Assembly (NCBI GenBank): GCA_021234155.1
Contig: JAJEKV010000053.1
Span: 7,147,424 to 7,211,423 of the forward strand
DNA length: 64,000 bases
Reading direction: 5' to 3'
DNA from: Isoetes taiwanensis
Taxonomy: Eukaryota; Streptophyta; Lycopodiopsida; Isoetales; Isoetaceae
Below, piece after piece: positions 1 to 10,100 of the stretch (the stretch's first letter is position 1; each line of letters opens with the position of its first letter). Both the position numbers and the translations under genes were made by a program. The notes under the pieces were generated by a model. The model saw only the letters and a list, made by a program, of their open reading frames with translations. It did no database searches and was not told the origin of the DNA.

Positions 1-2
1 GA

Positions 3-2029
3 TCACAATGTACCCAAAACAATAGAGTTCATATTTCTTTTGCCTTCAGGTCCTCTTGTATAAAAGTCAGCCACATGTTCTCCAAAAAGAACATCTTTAT
101 ACAGTGCGGGGTGATTTTTATCAACAAGTTGAGGTGCAGGAGACATTTTCTTACTTTTCGCGGGATCGTAAAATGCAACGATGGATGTTCTTGCAATTCT
201 TGAGTTGACAACGGCCCTGTGCTCTACACTTTTATATCTTCCATTGCTTATAATCTATAAGACACATCACGCACATTGCATTACTTGCTGCTACTATCAT
301 GGGTGAATATCTAAATGAAATTGCATACGAATTACCTGAATTTGGTCACCAAGATTGACAATAAACGCTTCAGGGATTGGCTTGACTGCCACCCATTTAT
401 CGTTGTGCTTTACCTGTAGCCCCCCTGTCCTATCTTCCATCAACAATGTGATAGCACCAAAATCAGAATGTGACTGTAAACCTAGCGTGAGATCTGGTTG
501 GGGACAAGGTGGATAATAGTTCATAACAATGTTCTGAAATGGCTCTCCAACAGCGTCCTCGATGTATGCTGCATTTAAACCAAGACTTTCAGAAATAAAA
601 GCCAGCAACTTCGTAGAAAGTAGCAGAACTGCTTTGCTATATTCCTCCAATGTGCTCCTGTGATCATAAGAACCGGTCTTCAAAACCTCATAAACAAAGA
701 AAGCAGCTGTACTAACTAAATAAGACATCATTTGCAAATTCTCTGTCAGAACTGTGTGATGGGTCTCAAGTTTCTTGTTGACAATGGAAAATACATGTGG
801 AACTAACAGAATACAAAAGAAAATTATGGTCATATAGCTCTAGAAACCGAAAAAGGTTGAATATTCTACTTTCATTCATTGGCTATTCTGATATGATCAA
901 TTCTATGTTGCATGCTACTTCAGACTGATGAGCATTACAAAGGACAACTAAACTCAAATTAAAATTGCAAATGGAGCCGTTACGCTAAGTCCACGCATTA
1001 CAACAAACCCAATCAAATACATGAAGATTGTTGGTTAGCAACATAGAATGTAGCTCAGAAGAACTGATTGGCGAGATATGCTTCTTCCAGCAATGACACC
1101 TACTTTGAAATTCTATGGATACTGAAACATGCTAAACACCATCATAGAGACTGGAACTGCAATAAACAGTACATAAATAGGCCGCAATGAAATTCATTAT
1201 TACAAGGTAAATTTGCGTGGACTTTGTCAGTCAGACTTGTATTCAGGATTTTGATTCTAAAAAGGGATGTCTTCTAAATCAGTATTGAAGAAAATTGGCA
1301 GGTCCTCACATCTCGGTGTAAAATTATTACCTAATGTAGTAGACCTTGTATTTTCCAGGTCTAAATACACTCGTTTGTGAATTCTTCCACGTTTAAATAC
1401 ATGCGATTCAAGATGCAACAATCCTTTCTAGCACGACTAGATGTAGTGCAATATAACGCTTCTTCCTATCCATGAGCTTAAACCATGCTAAATGTAAACC
1501 AATAAGCAACAAACTGGGTAATTTTCAAAACGAACCTGTATGAGGGGGGATCATTTGGCCAATTCTCCACATTTCGTCTTCCTGTAGGAAGAGTAAGATG
1601 ATTCAAGTAATCTCTCCAATCCATGATCTGGTCATCCCTAGTTAACATCTTGCAGGCATAACCTTCCAGTGCCATGCCTGAATTGCATGAATACGCCAAC
1701 TTCTCCTCCATGGGCTTCCGGAAAAAGCATCTCGCATCCTCCATAACACGACGCATGAGTTCCACTGATAACCCATGATTTATGACCTGGAAAAAGCCCC
1801 ATTCCGTGCAAGCCTGACCTATTCTAGCCCTAATATCATCACGACAACTTTCATCATCAAAACCTTGCAGATCAATTATGGGTACCTCTTCATCGGATTG
1901 ATCATGCTCTTCTAATACTGGACGATCCTCGACATGTCTGACAAATACACTAGGGAGCTGCTTTAACCCAATCTCTGCAAGCATTTGCACCCTCAGCTTA
2001 TCTCCCAGCTGCGTTATCACTTCCTCCAT
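3..2029 (-). CDS. 2-oxoglutarate/Fe(II)-dependent dioxygenase, three exons, complete
   Basis: Exons by splice reading: 2029-1536, 657-336 and 254-3, with the stop at 5-3. They join in frame to give 355 residues, the usual length for plant DOXC dioxygenases. The N-terminal DIOX_N part shows PIIDLQGF and WGFFQVINHG. The catalytic jelly roll shows NYYPPCPQPDLTLGLQSHSD, giving the iron ligands His and Asp of HxD, with the distal His in VEHRAVV. The RxS motif that binds 2-oxoglutarate is RTS in exon 3. The family oxidises small molecules (flavonoids, hormones, alkaloids, coumarins) in the cytosol using 2OG and O2, and the substrate cannot be told from sequence. All introns are GT-AG (658-1535 and 255-335). 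The ATG at 2029 is chosen because MEEVITQLG precedes a typical N-terminus. No frameshift or stop is seen, so it is probably functional. Confidence 0.88.
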
Positions 2030-2055
2030 GTGTTTACGGAACCATTTCGGAAGGA

Positions 2056-2144
2056 GTAATTTGCACGAGGAGAAAATTTCGCGATGAAATTTTCTGGCGG
2101 CCGCCAGAAAATTTCAAGCGAAATTTTTTTCTCGTGCAAATTAC
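2056..2144. repeat. 89-bp inverted repeat (hairpin) upstream of the dioxygenase ATG
   Basis: The centre is a perfect 32-bp palindrome (2085-2116), with TGGCGGCCGCCA in the middle. The outer arms GTAATTTGCACGAG (2056-2069) and CTCGTGCAAATTAC (2131-2144) are also perfectly complementary. It lies 27 bp before the start codon, so it would be in the leader or core promoter. It looks like a tiny foldback element. Confidence 0.85.
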
Positions 2145-2269
2145 CCGACGAAATTTCAATCAACTTGAAATTTTGCCCTTTCGTGAGGCATTCGTTCCGA
2201 TCTGTATGAGTTTTTCTCTATCTTTGCTTTAGGAAGATTTTGATGAAGCTTGGGCGCAGTAGAGGCTGG

Positions 2270-2460
2270 TGCAGGCCGGAGCTTTTGAGTGCATCGGCTC
2301 AACGAATCGGCTCAAGAAATAGAGATCAACGAAGATCAATGAATCGGCTCAAGAAACAGGTCGAAGATCAATGAATTGGCTCAAGAAATAGAGATCGGCT
2401 AAAGAAAGAAATAGAAATGGGCTAAAGAAGAAATCGGCTGAAGAAATAGAGATGGAAGCG
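2270..2460. repeat. Degenerate short tandem repeat
   Basis: Variants of the phrase CGGCTCAAGAAATAGAGATC recur about six times with small indels. No gene is seen between 2145 and 2640 apart from this repeat. Confidence 0.6.
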
Positions 2461-2640
2461 GCGCCGCCCAAAAATTCAGCATGCAATCAACAGGGCATTT
2501 CGGTTTATAAAAACAGGATGAAAAGGGCTATAATTTCAAGGTGATTGAAATTTCGTGGCATAAACAGTTTGTTAAGTCCCCACCGAGCAACATGGCAGTA
2601 GAGTGCAGTAGTATCAAGATTCCGAGTGTAAATTTATACA

Positions 2641-2673
2641 GGGTCTTTTTTCATGGGCACTTTAGTTTTTTTT
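2641..2673. repeat. Left terminal inverted repeat of the composite transposon
   Basis: It begins GGGTCTTTTTT and contains TGGGCACTTT, followed by a T run. It pairs with 13836-13868 with four mismatches over 33 nt. Confidence 0.7.
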
Positions 2674-5048
2674 ATCCATATCGAAATTTCGAACGAAGTT
2701 AAGCATAATAAATAAGTTGGTATTAAGGAACATAACTATATAATAAAATGAATAAGTCATTATGTAACATGAATACACAGACACATAGAATGGCCTTTCA
2801 TATAGATACCGAAGTTGTAATGAACATAAAGCTTTTATAAACCTTACTATGCGAACAACTTTGCTAAAGTAGTATCAGATAGAATTGGCTGAATCAAGGT
2901 CAAATCAGCCGTTGGATCTTTTCCTAATATCTTCATCAAAACATAGAACATATGTTTGCAAGGAGTATAATTGTTCTTCAATGCCTTGCTTCGAAACTCA
3001 GGGCAAGTGCAAGCAGGCTCTTTCTTGATGCTGACAGTATATGTTTGCGACTCCCTCCAAAAGAAAATCAACATGCCGATTTATTTCAGTAGCACATCAC
3101 GGAGTTACATTAATGTTACCCATATCTTTGCTTCTTTCCAAGTTCACTTCACACTTTGCCTACTTAATTTTGACCTCCTCTTAACCCGCGTTTACCATCT
3201 CGTCGCATTGATATTCCCTCAACGCATGATGCTTGCCTCTTACGTGTAGGATCCGGGCTAGGCTCCATAGCATGATCTGTGTAAGCCCTCTAAGTTATAC
3301 CCACCATTTTGAAGAACTTGAAGTTCATCCTGTGTGATGCATGTATCTGTTGCAACTGGCCATAGAATAGGTCTTGGTGGGACCTCTTGTAAACTAGGAT
3401 GTGGATACCATGTGCACTTTAAGTTATCTCCACAGAACCAGAAGAACTGCTCACAATTACCACCCCTAAATGTTCTGATACCATAAAATGAAGGAGCAGT
3501 TGTAGATGCTATACCCTTGTTGACAAGCTTGTCACATTTTTTCCCATTTATGCTTGTCCTCCCTTGACATCTGACTTTACTGCCTGCTGTAGTTCTTCGA
3601 ATAGCCCAGTTAGTGTTTGCAACCTGCCTTTCTCTTATTAGAATGTCTTTACTATTGAACAGATTTCTTACAACAGGATCATCCCTAGCTACACGAGGTA
3701 TGTTAATAGCTTTCTTATCTGGTCTATGTGCTCCCTTTTCACTGTGACTACTGCCAGCTACGTCCAAATTCTTTCTTTTCAGTATAGTTTGATCGTTTCC
3801 TCCTGTTCCCATGCTATGTATGGGCAGCCCTTGCCTCATAGCTTCCTTATTTACAAAGAGCTTGCCTCAGAAGGTTTTATACCACTATTAAGTCTACCTT
3901 GTAGCCTTGAAAATAATGTAGAGAGTCCAGGACCAGTCCCTACATAATTGTGATCTAGATATGATTTGTACTTTGCACTCTGTAAAATAGCTTCTGTCAA
4001 ATCAAATAAACTGGCATCATACAGTGAGAGGGTCTTCTTGTAACCAGTTGCAGCCATCCAAGTCCCATGTCTGGATTCAGAGAGATTTGTGTCTGGAATA
4101 TGTATTGCAGATGCTATACTTTTTTTGGCCTTCATAAAATTCCCCCATCTACTGACCCTTTGATGCCACCATGATAACCATGAGGATAGCGCCATTGCAT
4201 CAGTTTTTGTTGTATTTCCAGGAAGCCATTGAAGAATAGACTGATATTGATTTTCTGCATCTTCATGGCTACAACTGAGCCTCCAATTTCTGCATTGATC
4301 TAGGAAATATTGTCTACTCTCTGGGCTCAGATGCTTCTTTGTTTGCCTTTGCAAACACTGTTCAAAGTGGAAAACACATGATCTTTCCTTTTCTAAATTT
4401 GGCTCGCCTCCGAAAAAGACTTCTCGGACGGCATTCCAATTTGCCTGGGCCTCGTCAGCCATAAATCCATGAAATTGTGCTGGTGGAAAGCCCTTACTTT
4501 CTAGCACTTTATTCATTTTTCTCCAAAACTTCTTTTGAGATTCTACATCCTCCGTCTTCATTTCGCATACAGCAATTGTTTGTAGACCTCGTATCCTAGT
4601 AAACAATATAGATATGGATACCTTTGTGCAATAAATATATTTTATAATTAAGTGTAGAAAGTATACTTACATGGGATCATATACATGACAGGCCATTGTT
4701 GTCCACCCATTTATTCGCTTAACATGATCAAAATGCAACCATGATGTTGCCAGATCTCCTGACGGACGCATTCGGTTCACCAAATCCACGCCCGAACCAG
4801 CCCCAATAGTTGACATCTTAAAGAAATAGCATCTCTCATATTGAGCATTATGCAACTGGTCCGGAAACTTTGAACCATGGAAGAACTCGTAACAACATCT
4901 CCTTTTTAAATACAATATGCTACTTAGCTCATCTTGGCATTGGCGATTTCTTTTTCTTGCATCATCAATCCACTTCCTCAACCTAGCACATACAAAAAAA
5001 GGAAGCTTAGTTTACAACAATGGAGAAAATCCACACCTTAAAGCACAC

Positions 5049-5689
5049 TGATACGAACTTCCCTGAATACCTGAATAAACATAAGAACTTTTACACAAAT
5101 TAGTAGCCAAAGCCTTATTCAAAGGAGCTCTCCACCCATCCGAGCCACTCAGCTAGCAATATCAGGCTGGAACATAAAGACTGTAAGGCATATCAGGCAT
5201 ATCTGACAATCAGCTTCTGCTAGTAGCTCCTCCCTCGAGCTGGCAGTCTTCTATATGATACACCAAGAGTTGGGTTTAGGAATAGTAATAGGATGTTAGA
5301 CAAGATTAACAGAAGCTGTAGGAAAAAAGAAATAGCCTTCTTAGGATCAGATTCAAGAGCCAAGAGTAAAACAGTCTTCTTTGACCCCTGGTCACTCTTT
5401 CTGCCATTTCTCTCTCATTCGGATGAATCAGAATAAGTGCCAACCAATCCGGAAACTAGACTCCGCGCCGGTTCCAAAAAAGTAAAATTTTCCCAAATCC
5501 GATCTCTGGTTGCGGAGATATAGCCAATTAAATTTCGGGTTCGTGTCTTCTTTGGCCTGCCTTTGCCTTTGCCTTTGTCTTTTGTTCCCAACCATGATAT
5601 TTACTAACTCTATATGATTTTGCCCAATGCATAATCATATTGGCCACTCCCCCGAGCTCATTGTTAGATATTAACCTTAAACCATATCA
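5049..5689 (-). repeat. 3' LTR of the TRIM/LARD-like element
   Basis: 641 bp. It lacks the segment of about 30 bp that in the partner LTR holds the TATA box, and lacks two short tandem duplications present in the 5' LTR. Confidence 0.88.
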
Positions 5690-5864
5690 ATTCCTTCCTT
5701 CTGAGTAATCGACCTCAGTTGCATTGAATACAACTTTCAGGTTCTCGTTAACATCAACTTTAATATGAAGATTATTAACCTTCATAATTTTATGAACCAT
5801 TGACAATATTATAATTCTGTTAAGGCTACTCCCCTAACATAATATTATTATTATCAACTCGTGG

Positions 5865-6245
5865 TCACCACCTCCTCGTGGCTTCCACCTTGGTTTATGA
5901 TACCAGATGTTCGTGATTTTTGTGTCTACCACCTACTCGTGGTTCACACATGCTAGTGATTGCCACCTACTCGTGGGTCACTAATTCTTGGTTGCCACCT
6001 ACTCGTGGACCAATTTAGTTCTTGGTTGCCACCTACTCGTGGACCAATTATGTTCTTGGTTGCCACCTACTCGTGGACCAATTTAGTTCTTGGTTGCCAC
6101 CTGCTCGTGGACCAATTCAACTCGAGGTTCCCACCTACTGTGGGGTCTCTTTCTCTTTGTGATTCCACCTACTCGTGGGTCACATTCACTTGTGATTACC
6201 ACCTACTCGTGGATCACATTCACTCGTGATTACCACCTTCTCGTG
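5865..6245. repeat. Tandem repeat, about 11 copies of a 30-36 bp unit, inside the LTR element
   Basis: The core CCACCTACTCGTGG is followed by variable TCAC/ACCAATT spacers and repeats from the 5870s to 6245. Read on the element's sense strand the core is CCACGAGTAGGTGG. The open frame running through it on the plus strand is a product of this repetition. Confidence 0.85.
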
Positions 6246-6689
6246 GATCACTTTGAATAACAATATATCGCTTTAAATTGATTCAAAATATAGTGACTTC
6301 TCCCGCTAAAGCAATTAAAGTCTTACACGGATAAATAGTATCCAATTAAAGTTTTCCCTCGAGAATAACTTCGGTTCTTAGAATTCTTGAAACACTGGTT
6401 CCCTTTTCGCGTATTGCCTCATAAGTCCCATGCATCTAACTTCCTCGGTTACTCTGCATGTGTATCTGCAAAACTATCTCATGACATGAGTAACTTAAAA
6501 CTATTTCAATTAAAACTCGAGAAATCATCCAAGTTCTTGTTTCGTTGGAATATTTCCCCTCTTTGTTCCTTTGTTGAATTCCATCATCCTTCAAGATACT
6601 TAGAGTTGCTTCATGATCATGCCGAAGAATGACAATGCTTCCGCTACCCACAGTTCCAAAGAAAATCGAAACTGCGCTCTGATACCAAT

Positions 6690-7409
6690 TGATACGAACT
6701 TCCCTGAATACCTGAATAAACATAAGAACTTTTACACAAATTAGTAGCCAAAGCCTTATTCAAAGGAGCTCTCCACCCATCCGGGCCACTCAGCTAGCAA
6801 TATCAGGCTGGAACATAAAGACTGTAAGGCATATCAGGCTGGAACATAAAGACTGTAAGGCATATCAGGCATATCTGACAATCAGCTTCTGCTAGTAGCT
6901 CCTCCCTCGAGGAGGCAGTCTTCTATATGATACACCAAGAGTTGGGTTTAGGAATAGTAATAGGATGTTAGACAAGATTAACAGAAGCTGTAGGAAAAAA
7001 GAAATAGCCTTCTTAGGATCAAAGAAATAGCCTTCTTAGGATCAGATTCAAGAGCCAAGAGTAAAGCAGTCTTCTTTGACCCCTGGTCACTCTTTCTGCC
7101 ATTTCTCTCTCATTCGGATGAATCAGAATAAGTGCCACACCAATCCGGAAACTAGACTCCGAGCCGGTTCCAGAAAAGTAAAATTCCCCCAAATCCGATC
7201 TCTGGTTGCGGAGATATAGCCAATTAAAGTTCGGGTTCTATTTATAGAAGTCTCCGTGACTTTAGCCTTCTTTGGCCTGCCTTTGCCTTTGCCTTTGTCT
7301 TTTGTTCCCAACCATGATATTTACTAACTCTATATGATTTTGCCCAATGCATAATCATATTGGCCACTCCCCCGAGCTCATTGTTAGATATTAACCTTAA
7401 ACCATATCA
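6690..7409 (-). repeat. 5' LTR of the TRIM/LARD-like element, with TATA box
   Basis: 720 bp. On the minus strand CTATAAATAGA (7247-7237) is a good TATA box. The LTR carries a 39-bp direct duplication around 6800-6870 and a second short one around 7005-7040. Confidence 0.88.
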
Positions 7410-8599
7410 CACACCTTCTTTGATTGCATAGTGGTTCCAGTCGTAGCAATAGAACATCCACTTGTTCAGTGGTCATTTTGTTTATGTCTTCAACATCCAC
7501 TTCCAGCAATATGCTTCTACATATTTCTTCCATAGCAATATTATTCTGAAGCTGCCTTGGAGCCATGTGCACAACTGAAGTAGGAGTATTATCAATAATG
7601 CTTTTCATTCTCTTAATTTCCAATCTTGAAAGTGCACGCCTGATTGGATGGGAGTGGGAGCTGTGTGTATAACAAGTCTAGTGTCTAAGATACACTTTGG
7701 AAGACAATAATATATAGTAGCATCACATAGTGCAATACAATATGGCTGCTCCTTGCAATATGCGCAACTTACTGAACCATGCTCATCACTTATAGGCCCA
7801 ACATCCGTGCGATATTCATAGCCCCTCCATTGAACGGAATTATGCTCCCCTTTACTAAGAAAGTAATCACAACAAGGATTTTGGCATTGCAGATGGCCTC
7901 CACAATATGCAAGCCTCACTGTCCATCTAATGCAGGTGTACTCGTATGGCTATATGTTGTCCACATATGAGGATCTTGATTTTGTTGCATACTGTCCATG
8001 CTACCTCCTGCTTCCTGTTGGCTTGGTAATTCGAACACTACTTTGCCATCATAGTAAGGAGGCAAACATGTTACATTTACTGGCTCCTTTACTTCCGTGA
8101 GTATCTTCTTTAGCTTGCTATTGCCACTCCGTAACAACATTTTTTTGAAGGTTGAGTTGCAACCTTTTAGGGACTCTGAAGATGATGATTCTGAGTCTAT
8201 ATTTATCACTCTACTAGGTTTGTCAGACAACAAACCACCATATACCATCACATTGTTGCCAAAACATTCCTCTACAATATAACAACGCTTGCCTCCTTCA
8301 TTCACAGTTTCCTCTAACACGTTGCTCAGAAAGTTTGGACCATAGCCACTTTGAACAATACATAAAGCATCCTCTGGAAATTGGAAGAAAGTTGCAAGAG
8401 CATTACTATCCAGAACGCATTTCCCATTGAGGAAAGGCATAGACATTTCTTGATCTCTTTCCCATGCCTTCACTATAACGCGAGTAGCCATACAACAGGA
8501 ACTCAGACAAGGACTCGAACATGAACTCAAAATTCTAGACACAATGCGCGCGCCATAATATAAATAAACGATAAAATAACATACCATTAAAATTAAAAA

Positions 8600-8735
8600 T
8601 TAAGTAGCATATCCGTTAAAACGGAAAAATTACGTTATTATTAGTTTTGGTGGTTGTGAGGCACTTGCCCATTAAAACGGAATACAAATTTAAAAACATA
8701 GGCTAACGGAATACAAATTAAAAACATAGGCTAAC
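8600..8735. repeat. Short tandem repeat in the divergent intergenic region
   Basis: The phrase ACGGAATACAAATT with AAAACATAGGCTA occurs twice, next to variants of TTAAAACGGAA. Nothing coding is seen from 8492 to 10100 apart from repeats and sites. Confidence 0.5.
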
Positions 8736-8919
8736 GAATAGTACTAGTTATCGAATAATGATTATTATTAATAAGGAATATATGATATTAGTTGTATTAA
8801 GTGGCTAGCAAAATTATATTCAATTATATATAAAAGTGATGTTTTTAAAGTATGTGACATTTGAAAATTGACAAAATTGAGCAATCCAAGCTCTGAGCAA
8901 TCGAATGCCGCTACTCCGG

Positions 8920-9847
8920 CAGTCGGCGCCGACTGGGAAATTTTGGAGCCATCTGGGATATTTCTGGCCATGAGGTAAGTAATCTGATCTAATTTCTTAC
9001 CTTTTTTTAGTTGTATCTACTCTACTGGTCGGCGCCGACTGGCTTATTCTGCTCTATTATATTAATTTTTTAATGCTTGAGTTTTTGTAATGTGTAAGTT
9101 TTTGTAATGCTTGAGTTCCTCTACTGGTCGGCGCCGACTCAAGATTCTGTGAGCCGAGTCTGAGTTTTGTGAGCTAAGTTCCCTGAGTTCTGTGAGCCGA
9201 GTTTTTAATCCTCTGAGTTTTTAATCCCTGAGTCTGAGCCGAGTTTTATAATCTCTGAGTCTGAGACTGAGACTGAGCACTTCGATGAATGTTGGTCGGC
9301 GCCGACTCAACATTTTCAGAGATCATCAGCATTTTCGATCATTTGCTTTACCTGGATGTTTTACCTGGTCGGCGCCGACTGAGGTAAATACCTCTACAAA
9401 AACCTCTGCCGTAAATATCTGCAAAAACCTTTGCAAAAACCTCTGTCGTAAATAGCTCTGCAAATAACTCTGCCGTAAATAGCTCTGCTGTGATTATCTC
9501 TGCTGTGAGTATCCCTGGTCGGCGCCGACTGAGAAAAAACCCTCTGCAAAACCTCTACAAAAACGACTGAGGTAAATGCCTCAGCAAAAACCTCACCTAA
9601 ATACCTCAGAAAAAACGTCTGGAAATGCTGGCAAAGAAGTGCAGAAATGAGCAAGAAAATGCTGATAGTTGCATCTCAGGACCAAAAGCAGACGTTATTG
9701 AGGAGACTATTATCCCTGGTCGGTGCCGACTGAGGCTTTGCTTGATCATTTCTTTGCTTGATCATTTCTTTGCTTTGCTTTGCTGTGAATCCTCTACTGT
9801 AAATACTTCGGCAGACCTCTGCTGTAAATACCTGGTCGGCGCCGACT
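8920..9847. promoter_or_regulatory. Array of eight palindromic sites GGTCGGCGCCGACT between divergent genes
   Basis: Copies at 8921-8934 (CAGTCGGCGCCGACTG with flanks, a perfect 16-bp palindrome), 9027-9040, 9126-9139, 9294-9307, 9367-9380, 9517-9530, 9718-9731 (one change, GGTGCC) and 9834-9847. The spacer sequence is not conserved at this level and consists of loose repeats such as AACCTCTGC and GTAAATA. The sites occur only in the region between the transposase and the ParB/methylase-like gene. This fits binding sites for an element-encoded protein. That reading is inference. Confidence 0.8.
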
Positions 9848-10100
9848 GAGGTAAATGCCTCTGCAAAAACCTCAAGTAAATATCTCCGCAAAATCCCTCT
9901 ACTGTGTGTATCCGGATTAACTTCATTACCTCGTCAAATAATCTCTAGCAAAGGAATAATCTGTGGCCATTTAATTGGTTTGCCCATTTAATTAATTTAA
10001 TCTTCTTGGATGTATAGTGTGTATTTCATTTTCTTTCCTGCTTTGTTCATTTCAAACTCCAATTTACACATTTCCAATTTAATTTATGTAGACTATTGGC

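Larger units (their letters stand above)
5049..7409 (-). mobile_element. Non-autonomous LTR retrotransposon (TRIM/LARD-like), 2361 bp, complete with TSD
   Basis: In the sense direction (minus strand) the 5' LTR is 7409-6690 and the 3' LTR 5689-5049, both starting TGATATGG and ending TATCA. Target duplication CACAC lies at 5044-5048 and 7410-7414. The primer-binding site TGGTATCAGAGC, fitting initiator tRNA-Met, is next to the 5' LTR (about 6687-6676). The polypurine tract AGAAGGAAGGAAT is next to the 3' LTR (about 5702-5690). The 1000-bp interior codes for no gag or pol and is filled mainly with a short tandem repeat. The LTRs differ in length (720 versus 641 bp) through internal duplications and a deletion, so the insertion is not recent. 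Confidence 0.9.
2847..8491 (-). pseudogene. MULE-like DDE transposase with C-terminal SWIM zinc finger, multi-exon, probably decayed
   Basis: Coding blocks in order: 8491-7917 (starts MATRVIVKAW), a Cys-rich block 7960-7610 (CIRWTVRLAYCGGHLQ, then several CxxC pairs), 7623-7415, 4982-4671, 4595-3851, 3839-3258 and 3074-2847. Good splice sites join 7415 to 4982 (CNQRR|LRKWIDDA) and 4671 to 4595 (VYDPM|IRGLQTIAV). Catalytic-core signs are HFDHVKR, then FMADEAQANWNAV followed by CVFHFEQCL (the CxxH signature of MULE/hAT), then TNLSESRHGTW with the presumed final Glu. The block at 3839-3258 has extra Cys pairs, and the end has SWIM: CTCPEFR...PCKHMFYVL. Known MULE transposases bind the element ends and cut and paste. 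Frame breaks near 7917, 7620 and 3845 and stops between 3257 and 3075 suggest pseudogenisation or unresolved introns. A KDZ/Zisupton-type transposase is an alternative. Confidence 0.6.

Noticed and set aside
5960-6229. ORF across the tandem repeat of the small LTR element
   Set aside because: It is antisense to the element and only reflects the repeating CCACCTACTCGTGG unit.
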